Below are positions 9,513 through 26,962 of a stretch of 64,000 nucleotides of DNA, in pieces. Under the pieces are notes generated by a model. That model saw only the letters and a list, made by a program, of their open reading frames with translations. It was not told the origin of the DNA and did not search any database. The stretch's first letter is position 1. Each line of letters opens with the position of its first letter. Source of the DNA: Microbacterium excoecariae (GTDB lineage Bacteria > Actinomycetota > Actinomycetes > Actinomycetales > Microbacteriaceae); assembly GCF_011326725.1 (NCBI RefSeq), contig NZ_JAANCO010000001.1:1054001-1118000 (forward strand), given 5' to 3'. The translations under genes and the position numbers were made by a program.

Positions 9513-9611
9513 ATGACTTCGCCGGTGACCGCGCGGCCCGCAACGGGCCCCGTCGCCGCGCGCCGACGCGTCCGTCGAATGTCGGCGGACCGCGTCGTGG
9601 CGCACCCCTAA
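9513..9611 (+). CDS. Putative Arg-rich leader peptide of the arginine operon
   Basis: A 32-residue reading frame between pheT and argC. Seven of 32 residues are arginine, including the cluster AARRRVRR (codons CGC CGA CGC GTC CGT CGA, which use the uncommon CGA twice). It ends in TAA at 9609-9611. A -10 element stands 7 nt before its ATG. The Arg cluster lies next to sequences that can form alternative stems. This is the layout of a ribosome-mediated attenuator sensing charged tRNA-Arg. No homologue is known to me; function is inferred from position, composition and RNA folding. Confidence 0.55.
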   Translation: MTSPVTARPATGPVAARRRVRRMSADRVVAHP

Positions 9612-9665
9612 CCGGGATGCGCGAGCGGTCCGCCGTCTTAGGCCCCATCGCTCACGAACCCTAAG
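9561..9665 (+). promoter_or_regulatory. Alternative stem-loops in the argC leader
   Basis: CGCCGAC (9561-9567, within the Arg codons) can pair with GTCGGCG (9581-9587). The overlapping segment 9583-9593 can instead pair perfectly over 11 bp with 9625-9635, enclosing the leader stop codon. A third small pair is CTTAGG (9637-9642) with CCTAAG (9660-9665), next to argC. The first two are mutually exclusive. A clear U-rich terminator is not visible, so the output could be Rho-dependent or translational. Confidence 0.45.
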
Positions 9666-9667
9666 GT
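9662..9667 (+). promoter_or_regulatory. -10-like TAAGGT before argC
   Basis: TAAGGT lies 7 nt before the argC ATG. It could be a second, leaderless promoter, or its AAGG could be a weak ribosome-binding site. Confidence 0.35.
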
Positions 9668-9674
9668 AGAAGTC

Positions 9675-10718
9675 ATGACGTATTCGGTTGCCGTCTCCGG
9701 CGCCTCCGGCTATGCGGGCGGCGAGATTCTCAGGTTGCTCGCCGCGCACCCCGACGTCGAGATCCGCACGGTCACGGCGCACTCCAGCGCGGGGGATCCG
9801 CTGGCCCTGCACCAGCCGCACCTGCGCTCGCTCCGCCACCTCGAGCTCCAGCCCACGACCCCCGAGACGCTCGCGGGGCACGACATTGTGTTCCTCGCGC
9901 TGCCGCACGGCCAGTCGGGCCAATACACCGACGCGCTCGCCGGCGCCGGGCTCGTCATCGACGCGGGGGCCGACCACCGCCTCACGTCGCGCGCCGACTG
10001 GGACGCCTTCTACGGCGGAGCGTTCCACGAGCCCTGGACGTACGGCGTGCCCGAGCTCGTCGCTGCCGGCGGCCGCCAGCGCGACGCGCTCGTGGGCGCC
10101 ACGCGCATCGCGGCCCCGGGCTGCAACGCCTCGACCGTCGCCCTGAGCATGGCCCCCGGCGTCGCCGCAGGCGTCATCGACGCGACCGACATTGTCAGCG
10201 TGCTCGCCGTCGGCCCGTCGGGCGCGGGCAAGAGCCTCAAGCCGCACCTGTTGGGGTCCGAGATCCTCGGCACGGCGAATCCCTACGCGGTGGGCGGCAC
10301 GCATCGCCACATTCCGGAGATCCGGCAGGCGCTGCGCGCGGCGGGAGCGGCGGATCCGCGCGTCTCCTTCACGCCCGTCATCGTGCCGATGTCGCGGGGT
10401 ATTCTCGCGACCTCCTCCGCCCCCCTCGCGCCCGGCGCGACCGACGCCGAGATTCGCGGTGCCTGGGAGGCGGCGTACGGGGACGAGGAGTTCGTGCAGC
10501 TCCTGCCGCCGGGCCAGATGCCGCGCACGGCCGACGTGATCGGCGCCAACACCGCGCTTCTCGGCCTCGCCGTCGATCGCGCGGCGAACCGCGTGATCGT
10601 CGTGGCGGCCGTGGACAACCTGACCAAGGGCACGGCGGGAGCCGCGATCCAGTCGATGAACATCGCGCTCGGCCTGCCGGAGGGGCGGGCGCTGACGACG
10701 AACGGAGTAGCGCCATGA
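9675..10718 (+). CDS. argC: N-acetyl-gamma-glutamyl-phosphate reductase
   Basis: A 347-aa NADPH-dependent reductase for step 3 of arginine biosynthesis. The Rossmann motif [14 protein letters not shown] is at the start; the catalytic Cys lies in [17 protein letters not shown] and the [10 protein letters not shown] region also match. It begins the operon argCJBDF. Its stop overlaps argJ (ATGA). Confidence 0.97.
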   Translation: MTYSVAVSGASGYAGGEILRLLAAHPDVEIRTVTAHSSAGDPLALHQPHLRSLRHLELQPTTPETLAGHDIVFLALPHGQSGQYTDALAGAGLVIDAGADHRLTSRADWDAFYGGAFHEPWTYGVPELVAAGGRQRDALVGATRIAAPGCNASTVALSMAPGVAAGVIDATDIVSVLAVGPSGAGKSLKPHLLGSEILGTANPYAVGGTHRHIPEIRQALRAAGAADPRVSFTPVIVPMSRGILATSSAPLAPGATDAEIRGAWEAAYGDEEFVQLLPPGQMPRTADVIGANTALLGLAVDRAANRVIVVAAVDNLTKGTAGAAIQSMNIALGLPEGRALTTNGVAP

Positions 10719-11872
10719 GCGTGACCGCACCGCAGGGCTTCGAGGCGGCGGGCGTATCCGCCGGCCTCAAGAGCACGGGCAAGCCCGACGTGGCGGTGAT
10801 CGTCAACCGCGGACCGCGCGACACCGCGGCCGCCGTGTTCACCTCGAACCGGGCGCAGGCGAACCCGATCATGTGGTCGAAGCAGGCGATCTCCGACGGA
10901 TCGGCCCGGGCCATCGTGCTGAACTCGGGCGGCGCCAACTGCTTCACGGGATCCTTCGGCTTCCAGACGACGCACCAGACCGCCGAGCGGGCCGCGGAGC
11001 TGCTCGGGATCGGTGCCATCGACGTGCTCGTGTGCTCGACCGGGCTCATCGGCACGGGCGACGAGACGTTTCGGACCCGCGTGCTCGACGGCACCGAGCG
11101 GGCGATCGCCGCGCTCGCGGCCGACGGTGGGGAGCGCGCCGCGGCGGCCATCATGACAACGGACACCGTGCCGAAGACCGCGGTGCGCGCCCGCGACGGC
11201 TGGACGATCGGCGGGATCGCGAAGGGCGCGGGCATGCTCGCGCCCGGACTCGCGACGATGCTCGTCGTCCTCACGACCGACGCGGACCTCACGCCGGAGG
11301 CGGCCGATGCCCAGCTCCGCGCCGCGACGCGGACGACGTTCGACCGCCTCGACTCCGACGGCGCCATGTCGACGAACGACCAGGTCACGCTCCTCGCGTC
11401 CGGAGCATCCGGGATTGTGCCCGAACCGGACGCGTTCGGTGAGGAGCTGCAGGCGCTGTGTCTCGACCTCGCCGCGCAGCTCATGCGCGACGCGGAGGGC
11501 GCCTCGCACGACATCCGGATCGAGGTGGTGGGAGCGGCATCCGAGGACGACGCGGTGGTCGTCGGCCGGTCGGTCGCGCGCAACAACCTCTTCAAGACGG
11601 CGATCTTCGGCAACGACCCGAACTGGGGCCGCGTGCTGGCCGCGATCGGGACGACGGACGCGGAGTTCGACCCGTACGACGTCGACGTCACGATCAACGG
11701 GGTCCGCGTGTGCACGCAGGGCGGCCCGGACCGCCCGCGCGACGAGGTCGACCTCGCGCCGCGCGACACCCACGTGCTCATCGACCTGCGCGTGGGGCCG
11801 GACGCCGCCACCATCATGACCAACGACCTCACCCACGCCTACGTGCACGAGAACAGCGCCTACTCCTCATGA
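10715..11872 (+). CDS. argJ: Bifunctional ornithine acetyltransferase / N-acetylglutamate synthase
   Basis: A 385-aa ArgJ, which recycles the acetyl group from N-acetylornithine to glutamate. The self-cleavage site is in [14 protein letters not shown] (between Ala and Thr), giving two chains. The C-terminal GNDPNWGR signature is present. It overlaps argC and argB by ATGA junctions. Whether it also uses acetyl-CoA cannot be read from sequence. Confidence 0.96.
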   Translation: MSVTAPQGFEAAGVSAGLKSTGKPDVAVIVNRGPRDTAAAVFTSNRAQANPIMWSKQAISDGSARAIVLNSGGANCFTGSFGFQTTHQTAERAAELLGIGAIDVLVCSTGLIGTGDETFRTRVLDGTERAIAALAADGGERAAAAIMTTDTVPKTAVRARDGWTIGGIAKGAGMLAPGLATMLVVLTTDADLTPEAADAQLRAATRTTFDRLDSDGAMSTNDQVTLLASGASGIVPEPDAFGEELQALCLDLAAQLMRDAEGASHDIRIEVVGAASEDDAVVVGRSVARNNLFKTAIFGNDPNWGRVLAAIGTTDAEFDPYDVDVTINGVRVCTQGGPDRPRDEVDLAPRDTHVLIDLRVGPDAATIMTNDLTHAYVHENSAYSS

Positions 11873-12771
11873 CACCGATCGATCTGCAGCAGACGAGCCC
11901 CGAGGAAGCCGAGTTCAAGGCGTCCACCCTCATCGAGTCGCTCCCGTGGCTCAAGCAGTACCGCGACCAGATCGTCGTCGTGAAGTACGGCGGCAACGCG
12001 ATGATCTCGGAGGAGCTCCAGGACGCGTTCGCCGAGGACATCGCCTACCTGCGCTACGTCGGCATTAAGCCCGTGGTCGTGCACGGCGGCGGCCCGCAGA
12101 TCTCGAACATGCTCGATCGGCTCGCGATCCCGAGCGAGTTCAAGGGCGGGTACCGCGTGACGTCGACCGAGGCGATCTCGGTCGTCCGTATGGTGCTCAC
12201 GGGCCAGATCAACCCGCAGCTCGTCGCGAAGATCAATTCGCACGGCCCGTTCGCCGTCGGGCTGTCGGGCGAGGACGCGGCGCTTTTCGGCGGCCGCCGG
12301 CGGGGCGTCGTCATCGACGGGGTCGAGGAGAGCCTCGGCCGCGTCGGAAACGTGGAGGAGGTGGATCCGACCCCGGTGCTGGATCACCTGCGCGCCGACC
12401 GGATCCCTGTGGTCGCGGGGGTGGCGCCGGACCTCGACAACCCCGGGCACACGCTGAACATCAACGCGGACGCGGCGGCGAGCGCCCTGGCCCGCGCGCT
12501 CGGCGCGAAGAAGCTCGTGATCCTCACGGACGTGCCGGGCCTGTACGCCGACTGGCCGAATCGCGATTCGCTCGTGTCGCACCTGACGTCGGCGGAGCTG
12601 CGCGACCTCATGCCCCGGCTCGAGTCGGGCATGATCCCCAAGATGCAGGCCTGCCTCGACGCCGTCGACGGCGGCGTCGAGAAGGCATCGATCATCGACG
12701 GCCGCGTGCCGCACTCGGTGCTCGTCGAACTCTTCACCAGCAACGGAATCGGAACGGAGGTCGTGGCATGA
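11869..12771 (+). CDS. argB: Acetylglutamate kinase
   Basis: A 300-aa amino-acid kinase for step 2. Motifs include [18 protein letters not shown] and ILTDVPGLY. The ATG at 11869 is fixed by the ATGA overlap with argJ and by alignment; the frame stays open further upstream. An N-terminal helix ([23 protein letters not shown]) resembles that of arginine-inhibited hexameric kinases, so feedback inhibition by arginine is likely. Confidence 0.96.
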   Translation: MTPIDLQQTSPEEAEFKASTLIESLPWLKQYRDQIVVVKYGGNAMISEELQDAFAEDIAYLRYVGIKPVVVHGGGPQISNMLDRLAIPSEFKGGYRVTSTEAISVVRMVLTGQINPQLVAKINSHGPFAVGLSGEDAALFGGRRRGVVIDGVEESLGRVGNVEEVDPTPVLDHLRADRIPVVAGVAPDLDNPGHTLNINADAAASALARALGAKKLVILTDVPGLYADWPNRDSLVSHLTSAELRDLMPRLESGMIPKMQACLDAVDGGVEKASIIDGRVPHSVLVELFTSNGIGTEVVA

Positions 12772-13976
12772 GCCAGACGGAATGGAATCAGGCCGCGGGC
12801 CGCGACCTGATGAGCCTCGGGGGGCGCCTCGCGAACCTCGTGCGGGGCGACGGATCCCATGTGTGGGACGACGAGGGCACGCGCTTCCTCGACTTCCTCG
12901 GGGGGATCGCGGTGAACAGCCTCGGTCACGCGCATCCCGTTTTCGTCGAGGCGGTCTCGCGCCAGGCGGGGACCCTCTCGCACGTGTCGAACTACTTCGC
13001 GACGCCGCAGCAGCTGGAACTCGCCGCGCGGCTGAAGCGCCTGGCGGGCACGGGGGAGGCGGGGCGCGTCTTCCTCGCGAACTCGGGCACGGAGGCCAAC
13101 GAGACTGCCATCAAGCTCGCGCGGCTGCACGGTCAGAGCCGCGGCGCCGAGACCATTCTGTGCCTCGAGGGTGCCTTCCACGGGCGCTCGACCGGCGCGC
13201 TCGCGCTCACGCCGAAGGCCGCGTACCAGGATCCGTTCGCCCCGCTCATGCCGGGCGCCCGGCCCGTCGCGCACTCGATCGAGGCGCTTGAGGCCGCGTT
13301 TGCCGAGGGCGGCGTCGCGGCGATCTTCATCGAGCCGATCCAGGGCGAGGCGGGCGTCGTCGAGCTGCCCGCGGGCTTCCTCGCCCGGGCGCGCGAGCTG
13401 GCGACGGAGCACGACGCGCTGCTCATCCTCGATGAGGTGCAGACCGGATCCGGGCGCACGGGGGAGTGGTTCGCCTTCCAGGCCGCGGGCGTCACCCCGG
13501 ACGCGGTGACCGTCGCGAAGGGCGTCGCGGGCGGGTTCCCGCTCGGCGCGCTCGTGACGTTCGGGGCCGCGAGCGAGCTGTTCTACCCCGGCACGCACAA
13601 CTCGACGTTCGGCGGGAACCCGCTCGCGAGCGCCGTGGCGAACGCCGTCCTCGGGCACATCGAGGACGAGGACCTGCTCGCGAACGTGCGCCGCCGCGGC
13701 GAGGAGATTCGGGCGGGTGTGGCGGACCTGCCGCTCGTGAAGGGCACGCGCGGAGCGGGCCTGCTCGTCGGCATCACGCTCGCCGCGCCCGTGGCCGCGA
13801 ACGTCGCGGCCGAGGCGCTGCGGCTCGGCCTCATCGTGAACGCGCCGACCGCCGACGTGATCCGCGTCGCCCCCGCCTACACGGTCGGCGACGCGGAGAT
13901 CGCCGAGTTCCTCGATCTCTTCGGGCGCGCGCTCGCGACCGTCGCCGACACCTCGAAAGTGGAGACCCCCGCATGA
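12768..13976 (+). CDS. argD: Acetylornithine aminotransferase
   Basis: A 402-aa class III PLP aminotransferase for step 4. Visible are the phosphate-binding NSGTEANE motif, the [15 protein letters not shown] segment and the Schiff-base lysine in [18 protein letters not shown] overlaps join it to argB and argF. Confidence 0.96.
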   Translation: MSQTEWNQAAGRDLMSLGGRLANLVRGDGSHVWDDEGTRFLDFLGGIAVNSLGHAHPVFVEAVSRQAGTLSHVSNYFATPQQLELAARLKRLAGTGEAGRVFLANSGTEANETAIKLARLHGQSRGAETILCLEGAFHGRSTGALALTPKAAYQDPFAPLMPGARPVAHSIEALEAAFAEGGVAAIFIEPIQGEAGVVELPAGFLARARELATEHDALLILDEVQTGSGRTGEWFAFQAAGVTPDAVTVAKGVAGGFPLGALVTFGAASELFYPGTHNSTFGGNPLASAVANAVLGHIEDEDLLANVRRRGEEIRAGVADLPLVKGTRGAGLLVGITLAAPVAANVAAEALRLGLIVNAPTADVIRVAPAYTVGDAEIAEFLDLFGRALATVADTSKVETPA

Positions 13977-14874
13977 CGCGTCACTTCCTGCGCGATGACA
14001 GCATCACGCCCGCGGAGCAGGCCGAGATTCTCGACCTGGCCGCCGAGCTCAAGGCCGACAGGTGGCGCGAGAAGCCGCTGGCCGGACCGCAGACCGTCGC
14101 GGTGATCTTCGACAAGTCCTCGACCCGGACGCGCGTGTCGTTCGCGGTGGGAATCGCGGACCTCGGCGGATCCCCGCTGATCATCACGACCGCGAGCAGC
14201 CAGCTCGGGGGCAAGGAGACGCCGGCCGACACTGCGCGCGTGCTCGAGCGCCAGGTCTCGGCGATCGTGTGGCGCACCTACGCGCAGGAGGGGCTCGAGC
14301 AGATGGCCGCGAACACGACCGTCCCGGTCGTGAACGCCCTCAGCGACGACTTCCACCCGTGCCAGCTGCTCGCGGACCTCCTGACGATCCGCGAGCACAA
14401 GGGCGCCACGCAGGGGCTGACGATGTCGTTCTTCGGCGACGGGAAGTCGAACATGGCGCACTCGTACGTCATCGCCGGCGTCATGGCCGGCATGCACGTG
14501 CGCGTCGCGAGCCCCGCCGACTACGCGCCGCGCGCCGACGTCATCGCGGACGCCGACGAGATCGCGAAGACCACGGGCGGATCCGTGACCCTCCTCACCG
14601 ACGTCAACGAGGCGGCCGCGGGCGCCGACGTCATGGTCACCGACACGTGGGTGTCGATGGGCAAGGAGGAGGAGAAGCTCGAGCGGCTCCGCGACCTCGG
14701 CGGCTACAAGGTCACGACCGAGCTGATGCAGCTGGCCCAGCCGGACGCGATGTTCATCCACTGCCTGCCGGCCGATCGCGGATACGAGGTCGACGCCGAG
14801 GTCATCGACGGCCCGCAGAGCGTGATCTGGGACGAGGCGGAGAACCGCCTGCACGCGCAGAAGGCGCTGTTGGT

Positions 14875-14902
<28 letters not shown>
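13973..14902 (+). CDS. argF: Ornithine carbamoyltransferase
   Basis: A 309-aa enzyme making citrulline from ornithine and carbamoyl phosphate. It has the carbamoyl-phosphate site SSTRTRVSF and the ornithine-site motif FIHCLPADRG. The ATG at 13973 overlaps the argD stop. In many actinobacteria argR and argG follow; here the next gene is a membrane acyltransferase that overlaps the argF end. Confidence 0.96.
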
Positions 14903-17435
<2,533 letters not shown>

Positions 17436-17446
17436 GATCGGCTCTC

Positions 17447-18748
17447 ATGACATCACCCGCGGCCCGCGTTGCCGCCGAGGCGAACGATCCCACCTTCGAC
17501 ACCCTGTGGGATGAGCTTGTCTGGCGCGGCCTCGTGCACGTATCGACCGACGCCGATGCTCTGCGAGAGCTCCTCGACGGGGAGCCGATTGTCTATTACT
17601 GCGGCTTCGATCCGACGGCGCCCAGCCTGCACCTCGGCAACCTCGTGCAGCTGCTCACGATGCGCCGCCTCCAGCTCGCCGGCCACCGCCCGCTCGGGCT
17701 GGTGGGCGGATCCACGGGCCTTGTGGGCGACCCGCGCCCGACCGCCGAGCGCACGCTCAACACTCCCGAGACGGTCGCGGAGTGGGTGACCAAGCTGCGC
17801 GCTCAGATCGAGAAGCTCCTGAGCTTCGAGGGCGACAACGCCGCCCGTATGGTCAACAACCTCGACTGGACGGCGCCGATGTCGGCGATCGAGTTCCTGC
17901 GCGAGATCGGGAAGCACTTCCGCGTGGGCACGATGCTCAAGAAGGACGCCGTGAGCGCGCGTCTGAACTCGGATGCGGGCATCAGCTTCACCGAGTTCAG
18001 CTACCAGGTGCTGCAGGGGCTCGACTACCTCGAGCTCTTCCGGCAGTACAGGTGCGTGCTGCAGACCGGCGGATCCGACCAGTGGGGCAACCTCACGAGC
18101 GGCACGGATCTCATCCACCGGGTCGAGGGCGCGTCCGTGCACGCGTTCGGCACCCCGCTCATCACGAACAGCGACGGCACCAAGTTCGGTAAGAGCGAGG
18201 GCAACGCGATCTGGCTCGACGCCGAGATGTGCAGCCCCTACGCGATGTACCAGTTCTGGCTCAATACGGACGACCGGGACGTGATCGACCGGCTCAAGGT
18301 CTTCACGTTCCTCAGCCGCGAGGAGGTCGAGGAGTATGCGCGGCTCGTCGCGGACGAGCCCTTCCGCCGCGCCGCGCAGAAGCGCCTCGCGCTCGAGGTG
18401 ACGACCACCGTCCACGGCCCGGACAAGACGGCGCAGGCCATCGCGGCCACCGAGGCCCTCTTCGGGCGGGGCGACCTCGCGTCCCTCGATGCGGGCACGC
18501 TCGCGGCCGCGCTGGGCGAGCTTCCGAACGCGACGCTCGCGACGGGGGCATCGATCATCGACGCGCTCGTCCAGACCGGGCTCGTCGCCTCCGTCTCCGA
18601 GGCGCGACGCGCGATCAAACAGGGCGGCGTCTCGCTCGATGGCGTGAAGGTGGATGCCGAGGACGCGCGGGTATCCGGCGCGCTGCCGGGGGGCGTCTCC
18701 GTGCTCCGGCGCGGCAAGAAGGCCCTCGCCGGCGTCTTCGTCGCGTAG
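17447..18748 (+). CDS. tyrS: Tyrosine-tRNA ligase
   Basis: A 433-aa class I synthetase. It has the HIGH-like motif (APSLHLGNLVQL), KMSKS-like KFGKSEGNAIW, the tyrosine pocket (YYCGFDPTA; YQVLQGLDYLEL) and a C-terminal S4 domain (about 365-433). It follows argH and is closed by a strong terminator. Confidence 0.96.
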   Translation: MTSPAARVAAEANDPTFDTLWDELVWRGLVHVSTDADALRELLDGEPIVYYCGFDPTAPSLHLGNLVQLLTMRRLQLAGHRPLGLVGGSTGLVGDPRPTAERTLNTPETVAEWVTKLRAQIEKLLSFEGDNAARMVNNLDWTAPMSAIEFLREIGKHFRVGTMLKKDAVSARLNSDAGISFTEFSYQVLQGLDYLELFRQYRCVLQTGGSDQWGNLTSGTDLIHRVEGASVHAFGTPLITNSDGTKFGKSEGNAIWLDAEMCSPYAMYQFWLNTDDRDVIDRLKVFTFLSREEVEEYARLVADEPFRRAAQKRLALEVTTTVHGPDKTAQAIAATEALFGRGDLASLDAGTLAAALGELPNATLATGASIIDALVQTGLVASVSEARRAIKQGGVSLDGVKVDAEDARVSGALPGGVSVLRRGKKALAGVFVA

Positions 18749-18764
18749 CCCTTGGCGCCGCCAT

Positions 18765-18809
18765 GCGGGACCCCGCGCCTCTCCTCGAGGTGCGGGGTCC
18801 CGCGTTTTT
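18765..18809 (+). terminator. Intrinsic terminator of tyrS
   Basis: A perfect 12-bp GC stem (18765-18776 with 18792-18803) followed by GTTTTT. It is one of the few terminators here with a real T-run. Confidence 0.92.
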
Positions 18810-18951
18810 CCGGGGGAATCGACCCGGCACGGCCCGTGCGACACGCCCGGGTGTGGGGTGGAGTTGGCGTGGGGTTTACGTCCGCGTAATGTATTCACTT
18901 GTCGCCGCCAAGCGGTGAGGTTGAGCCGGAAGGTTCCTTCGCCCCAGGTCG

Positions 18952-18967
18952 TGTGACGAACATCACA
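18952..18967. promoter_or_regulatory. Perfect CRP/GlxR-type palindrome
   Basis: TGTGACGAACATCACA matches TGTGA-N6-TCACA exactly, the site of actinobacterial CRP-family regulators (GlxR, Rv3676). It lies in the tyrS-rRNA gap, 108 bp upstream of the rRNA -35 box. The rest of 18,810-19,075 holds no gene. Confidence 0.6.
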
Positions 18968-19075
18968 TTTCCTTTCAGTTCGGACTCAGGTTCGGGTGGG
19001 TAGGTTTGTGGCTTGTCTTCCTGGTCTGGTGTCGGATGTGGCGGGTTGTGGCTTTCGGGTTACGGCGTGTCGGAT

Positions 19076-19103
19076 TTGACAGTGAGATTCGGACTGATAA
19101 GAT
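19076..19103 (+). promoter_or_regulatory. rRNA operon promoter
   Basis: TTGACA (19076-19081), a 16-nt spacer and TAAGAT (19098-19103), the strongest consensus-like promoter in the window. The transcription start should be near 19110, about 215 nt before the 16S gene. Additional upstream promoters are possible, for example near 18,880-18,900. Confidence 0.82.
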
Positions 19104-19109
19104 AGAGAA

Positions 19110-19324
19110 GTTGCCCCGGAGGGCTCAGCTGGAAGGCTGAGGGCCGGGTGCGTCTGATCCTTGAGAACTCAACAGCGTGCACTTGTCAAATGCCAAATTA
19201 TCCTCGGCACCTCTTTGTGGGGTGTTTGAGAATTCCTTTGGATCATTTGATGTCAGATGACATCACATTGGTCAGTTTCAAACTCGCTGGTCACACGTTT
19301 TCCCGTGTGGTTATGCATTTTTTC
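19110..19324 (+). promoter_or_regulatory. rRNA leader with processing and antitermination elements
   Basis: The leader holds a small hairpin CTCAGC-GCTGAG near 19122-19140. It also has the actinobacterial box TTGAGAACTCAACAG near 19160, echoed before 23S as TTTGAGAACTACACAG. A perfect 8-bp inverted repeat TGATGTCA/TGACATCA lies at 19248-19265. Such elements take part in antitermination and RNase III processing. Confidence 0.55.
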
Positions 19325-24310
<4,986 letters not shown>

Positions 24311-24453
24311 CACTTCGTCTTCTTGATGTTGTTCGCGTCCACTTTGTGGTTCTCAGGGTACGGTTGTGCTTTTGAGGGCTGGTGATAAGTAAACAGTGTT
24401 GTGCTGTTGAAACACAGGTTTACCCGCGCCTTTGGGGTGTGTGGTTGGTAGGT

Positions 24454-24572
24454 GTTTCGGTGGTTATAGCGAGAGGGAAACGCCCGGTCTCATTCCGAAC
24501 CCGGAAGCTAAGCCTCTCAGCGCCGATGGTACTGCACCGGGGACGGTGTGGGAGAGTAGGTCGCCGCCGGAC
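24454..24572 (+). rRNA. rrf: 5S ribosomal RNA
   Basis: About 119 nt, starting GTTTCGGTGGTTATAGCG and ending GTAGGTCGCCGCCGGAC, with the conserved CCCGGTCTCATTCCGAACCC segment. It is the last gene of the rRNA operon. Confidence 0.94.
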
Positions 24573-24582
24573 TTCACTTGGT

Positions 24583-24616
24583 CGAAAGGGCCGCCCAACG
24601 CTGGGCGGCCCTTTCG
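24583..24616 (+). terminator. Terminator of the rRNA operon
   Basis: A perfect 14-bp stem (24583-24596 with 24603-24616) with loop AACGCT, 10 nt after 5S rRNA. The 3' arm ends in CCCTTTCG. Confidence 0.9.
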
Positions 24617-24709
24617 TGCGTTATGACCCCGGTTTATGCTCGGGGCGAGGAAATAGAGAACAGATACGTCTGTGCGGGACATTCGCATGGGCTGAACAGG
24701 GGAGTGGAC

Positions 24710-26962
24710 ATGGCCACCGACGACAACACCGATAGCGGCTCCGGCCGCGCCGGCGGCGACGCTGGTCGTGGGCGCCCTCCCCGCTCCGGAGACTCCTCAC
24801 GCGACCGCGGCGATCGCCGTGAGGGCGGGCAGCGCTCCGGCGGTGACCGCCGCGACGGCGGCTATCGCGGGCGCGAAGATCGTCGCGATGGTGGTTACCG
24901 CGGGCGCGATGATCGCCGCGATGGTGGTCCGCGTTCGACGGGGGATCGTCGCGACGGTGGGTACCGCGGGCGCTCTGACCGTCGCGACGGTGGGCCACGT
25001 TCGTCGGGCGACCGCCGCGAGGGCGGGTACCGTGGACGCGACGACCGGAGCGCCGGGGGCTACCGTGGACGCGATGACCGTCGCGACGGTGGGCCACGTT
25101 CGACGGGCGACCGCCGCGAGGGTGGCTACCGTGCCGGCGGCGACCGTCGCGAGGGTGGCTACCGCGGGCGGGACGATCGCCGCGACGGTGGTCCGCGCTC
25201 GACGGGTGACCGCCGCGAGGGCGGCTACCGCGGACGCGACGATCGTCGTGACGGTGGATACCGTCCGGGGGCTGACCGCCGCGACGGTGGGCCGCGTGTA
25301 ACGGGTGACCGCCGCGAAGGCGGTTACCGCGGGCGTGACGATCATCGTGATGATCGACCGCGCCCGACGGGTGACCGTCGCGAGGGCGGCTACCGCGGGC
25401 GCGACGATCGTCGCGACGGCGGCTACCGTGCTGGCGGCGACCGTCGCGAGGGTGGCTATCGCGGACGCGACGACCGCCGCGACGGCGGATACCGCGGACG
25501 CGACGACCGGAGCGCCGGTGGTCACCGCGGACGCGATGACCGTCGTGAGGGCGGCTACCGCGGGCGCGACGACCGTCGGGACGGCGGGTTCCGCGAGGAG
25601 CGGGAGAACTCGCGTCCGCCGCAGCAGGACCGGATTCCGGATCCGCCGCTGCCGGACGACATCACGCCGAAGGACCTCGCGCCGTCGGCCCGCAACGAGC
25701 TGAAGACACTGAGCGCGGAGAACGCCGAGCGCGTGGCGCGCCACATGGCGATGGCCGCTCGCGCGATCGATGACGACCCGCACCTCGCGCATGAGCACGC
25801 GCAGGCGGCGATGCGCCACGCTGGCCGGGTCGCCGTGGCGCGCGAGACGCTCGCCGTGACCGCCTACGCGACGGGAGACTTCGCGCTCGCCCTGCGCGAG
25901 CTGCGCACGGTGCGCCGCATCACGGGTCGCAACGACCACGTGGCGATGATCGTCGACAGCGAGCGGGGCGTCGGACGCGCCGACAAGGCGCTGGAGGAGG
26001 GGCGCGCAGCGGACCGCGCGTCGCTCGAGGTCTCGCAGCGCGTGGAACTGGCGATCGCGATGTCGGGTGCGCGGCTGGACCTGGGCCAGACGGAGCTCGC
26101 GCTCCACGAGCTGGACATCCCGGAGGACGACCCGAACCGTGCGTTCGAGTGGAGCGCCGGGCTCTTCGCCGCGCGGGCCGCCGTGCTCGAGGACCTCGGG
26201 CGTACGGACGAGGCCGAGGAGTGGGCGCGCCGCGCCTCGATCGCGGAGGACGCGATCCTGTCGAAGCTCGCGGAGGACGACACGGTCGAGATCCACGAGA
26301 TCGAATTCGACGCGCCGGCCTCCGTCGATGACGACGGCGCGTACGAGCCCGCGGACACTGCGACCGAGGCGGGGCTGGCCGTTGCGGATGGCGAGTCGGT
26401 CGACGCGGAGCAGCGCGGCAGCGCGCCCCCTGATTCGGATGCCGTTGCTGCGGATGTCGATGCGGACGAACTGCCCGCCGAGAGCGGCACCGAGCTCGGT
26501 GCGGCGGGGGCCGCTGAACCCGTCGACGTGGCGGAGGAATCCGCCGCGCCCGAGGCCGCGGGGCCGTCCACGGACGCCCCGGAGCCGGAGGCGCAGGACG
26601 TCGAGGTCCCCGAGGACGCGCCCGCGGTCGACGACATGTCGATCGAGGACGAGGTTGCGGAGATCCTGGCGGACGCGGGCATTGTGGACGACGACGACGC
26701 TGCTGCGGACGTCGTTGCCGCTGACGTCGATTCGTCGGATGGTGACGCGTCGGAGGCCGATGGTTCGGGCGACGACGGTTCGGAGGTCGACACATCGCAG
26801 CACGATGGTTCGGACGACACCGATCCGGAGGATGCCGATTCTGCGGGCGACGACGCGGCAGGCGATGACGTTGCGGACGCCGCCGCGCCGGAGGCAGGCA
26901 ACACGACCGATCAGGGCAACGCCTCGGACGAGGAGGACCGCCCCGATGGCGCTCTTTTCTAA
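24710..26962 (+). CDS. Repeat-rich Arg/Asp/Gly protein with TPR-like core and acidic tail
   Basis: About 750 aa in three parts. Residues ~30-300 are some 25 tandem 10-12-residue units of the form DRRDGGYRGRD or DRRDGGPRST. Residues ~310-540 are an alpha-helical, TPR-like domain (PSARNELKTLSAENAERVARH; ARETLAVTAYATGDFALALREL; LGQTELALHELDIPEDDPNRAFEWSAGLFAARAAVLEDLGRTDEAEEW is split here by description only). Residues ~545-750 are very acidic (Asp/Glu/Ala). The ATG at 24710 has GGGGAG upstream. The place before the HAD phosphatase matches the TPR-like Rv1691 of M. tuberculosis. Relatives are sometimes labelled primosomal protein, without evidence I know of. Function unknown; RGG-like repeats suggest RNA or nucleic-acid binding. 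Confidence 0.8.
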   Translation: MATDDNTDSGSGRAGGDAGRGRPPRSGDSSRDRGDRREGGQRSGGDRRDGGYRGREDRRDGGYRGRDDRRDGGPRSTGDRRDGGYRGRSDRRDGGPRSSGDRREGGYRGRDDRSAGGYRGRDDRRDGGPRSTGDRREGGYRAGGDRREGGYRGRDDRRDGGPRSTGDRREGGYRGRDDRRDGGYRPGADRRDGGPRVTGDRREGGYRGRDDHRDDRPRPTGDRREGGYRGRDDRRDGGYRAGGDRREGGYRGRDDRRDGGYRGRDDRSAGGHRGRDDRREGGYRGRDDRRDGGFREERENSRPPQQDRIPDPPLPDDITPKDLAPSARNELKTLSAENAERVARHMAMAARAIDDDPHLAHEHAQAAMRHAGRVAVARETLAVTAYATGDFALALRELRTVRRITGRNDHVAMIVDSERGVGRADKALEEGRAADRASLEVSQRVELAIAMSGARLDLGQTELALHELDIPEDDPNRAFEWSAGLFAARAAVLEDLGRTDEAEEWARRASIAEDAILSKLAEDDTVEIHEIEFDAPASVDDDGAYEPADTATEAGLAVADGESVDAEQRGSAPPDSDAVAADVDADELPAESGTELGAAGAAEPVDVAEESAAPEAAGPSTDAPEPEAQDVEVPEDAPAVDDMSIEDEVAEILADAGIVDDDDAAADVVAADVDSSDGDASEADGSGDDGSEVDTSQHDGSDDTDPEDADSAGDDAAGDDVADAAAPEAGNTTDQGNASDEEDRPDGALF
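24810..25610 (+). repeat. Tandem coding repeat, about 25 units of 30-36 bp
   Basis: Imperfect repeats built around GACCGTCGCGACGGTGGCTA-like units, all in frame. Third positions vary, so the protein repeat is under selection rather than a recent expansion. The units also leave all other frames open, which explains long spurious reading frames here. Confidence 0.85.

Noticed and set aside
24810-25610. Repeats resembling a CRISPR array
   Set aside because: Units are contiguous, in frame and imperfect, with no unique spacers and no cas genes; they encode a protein repeat.
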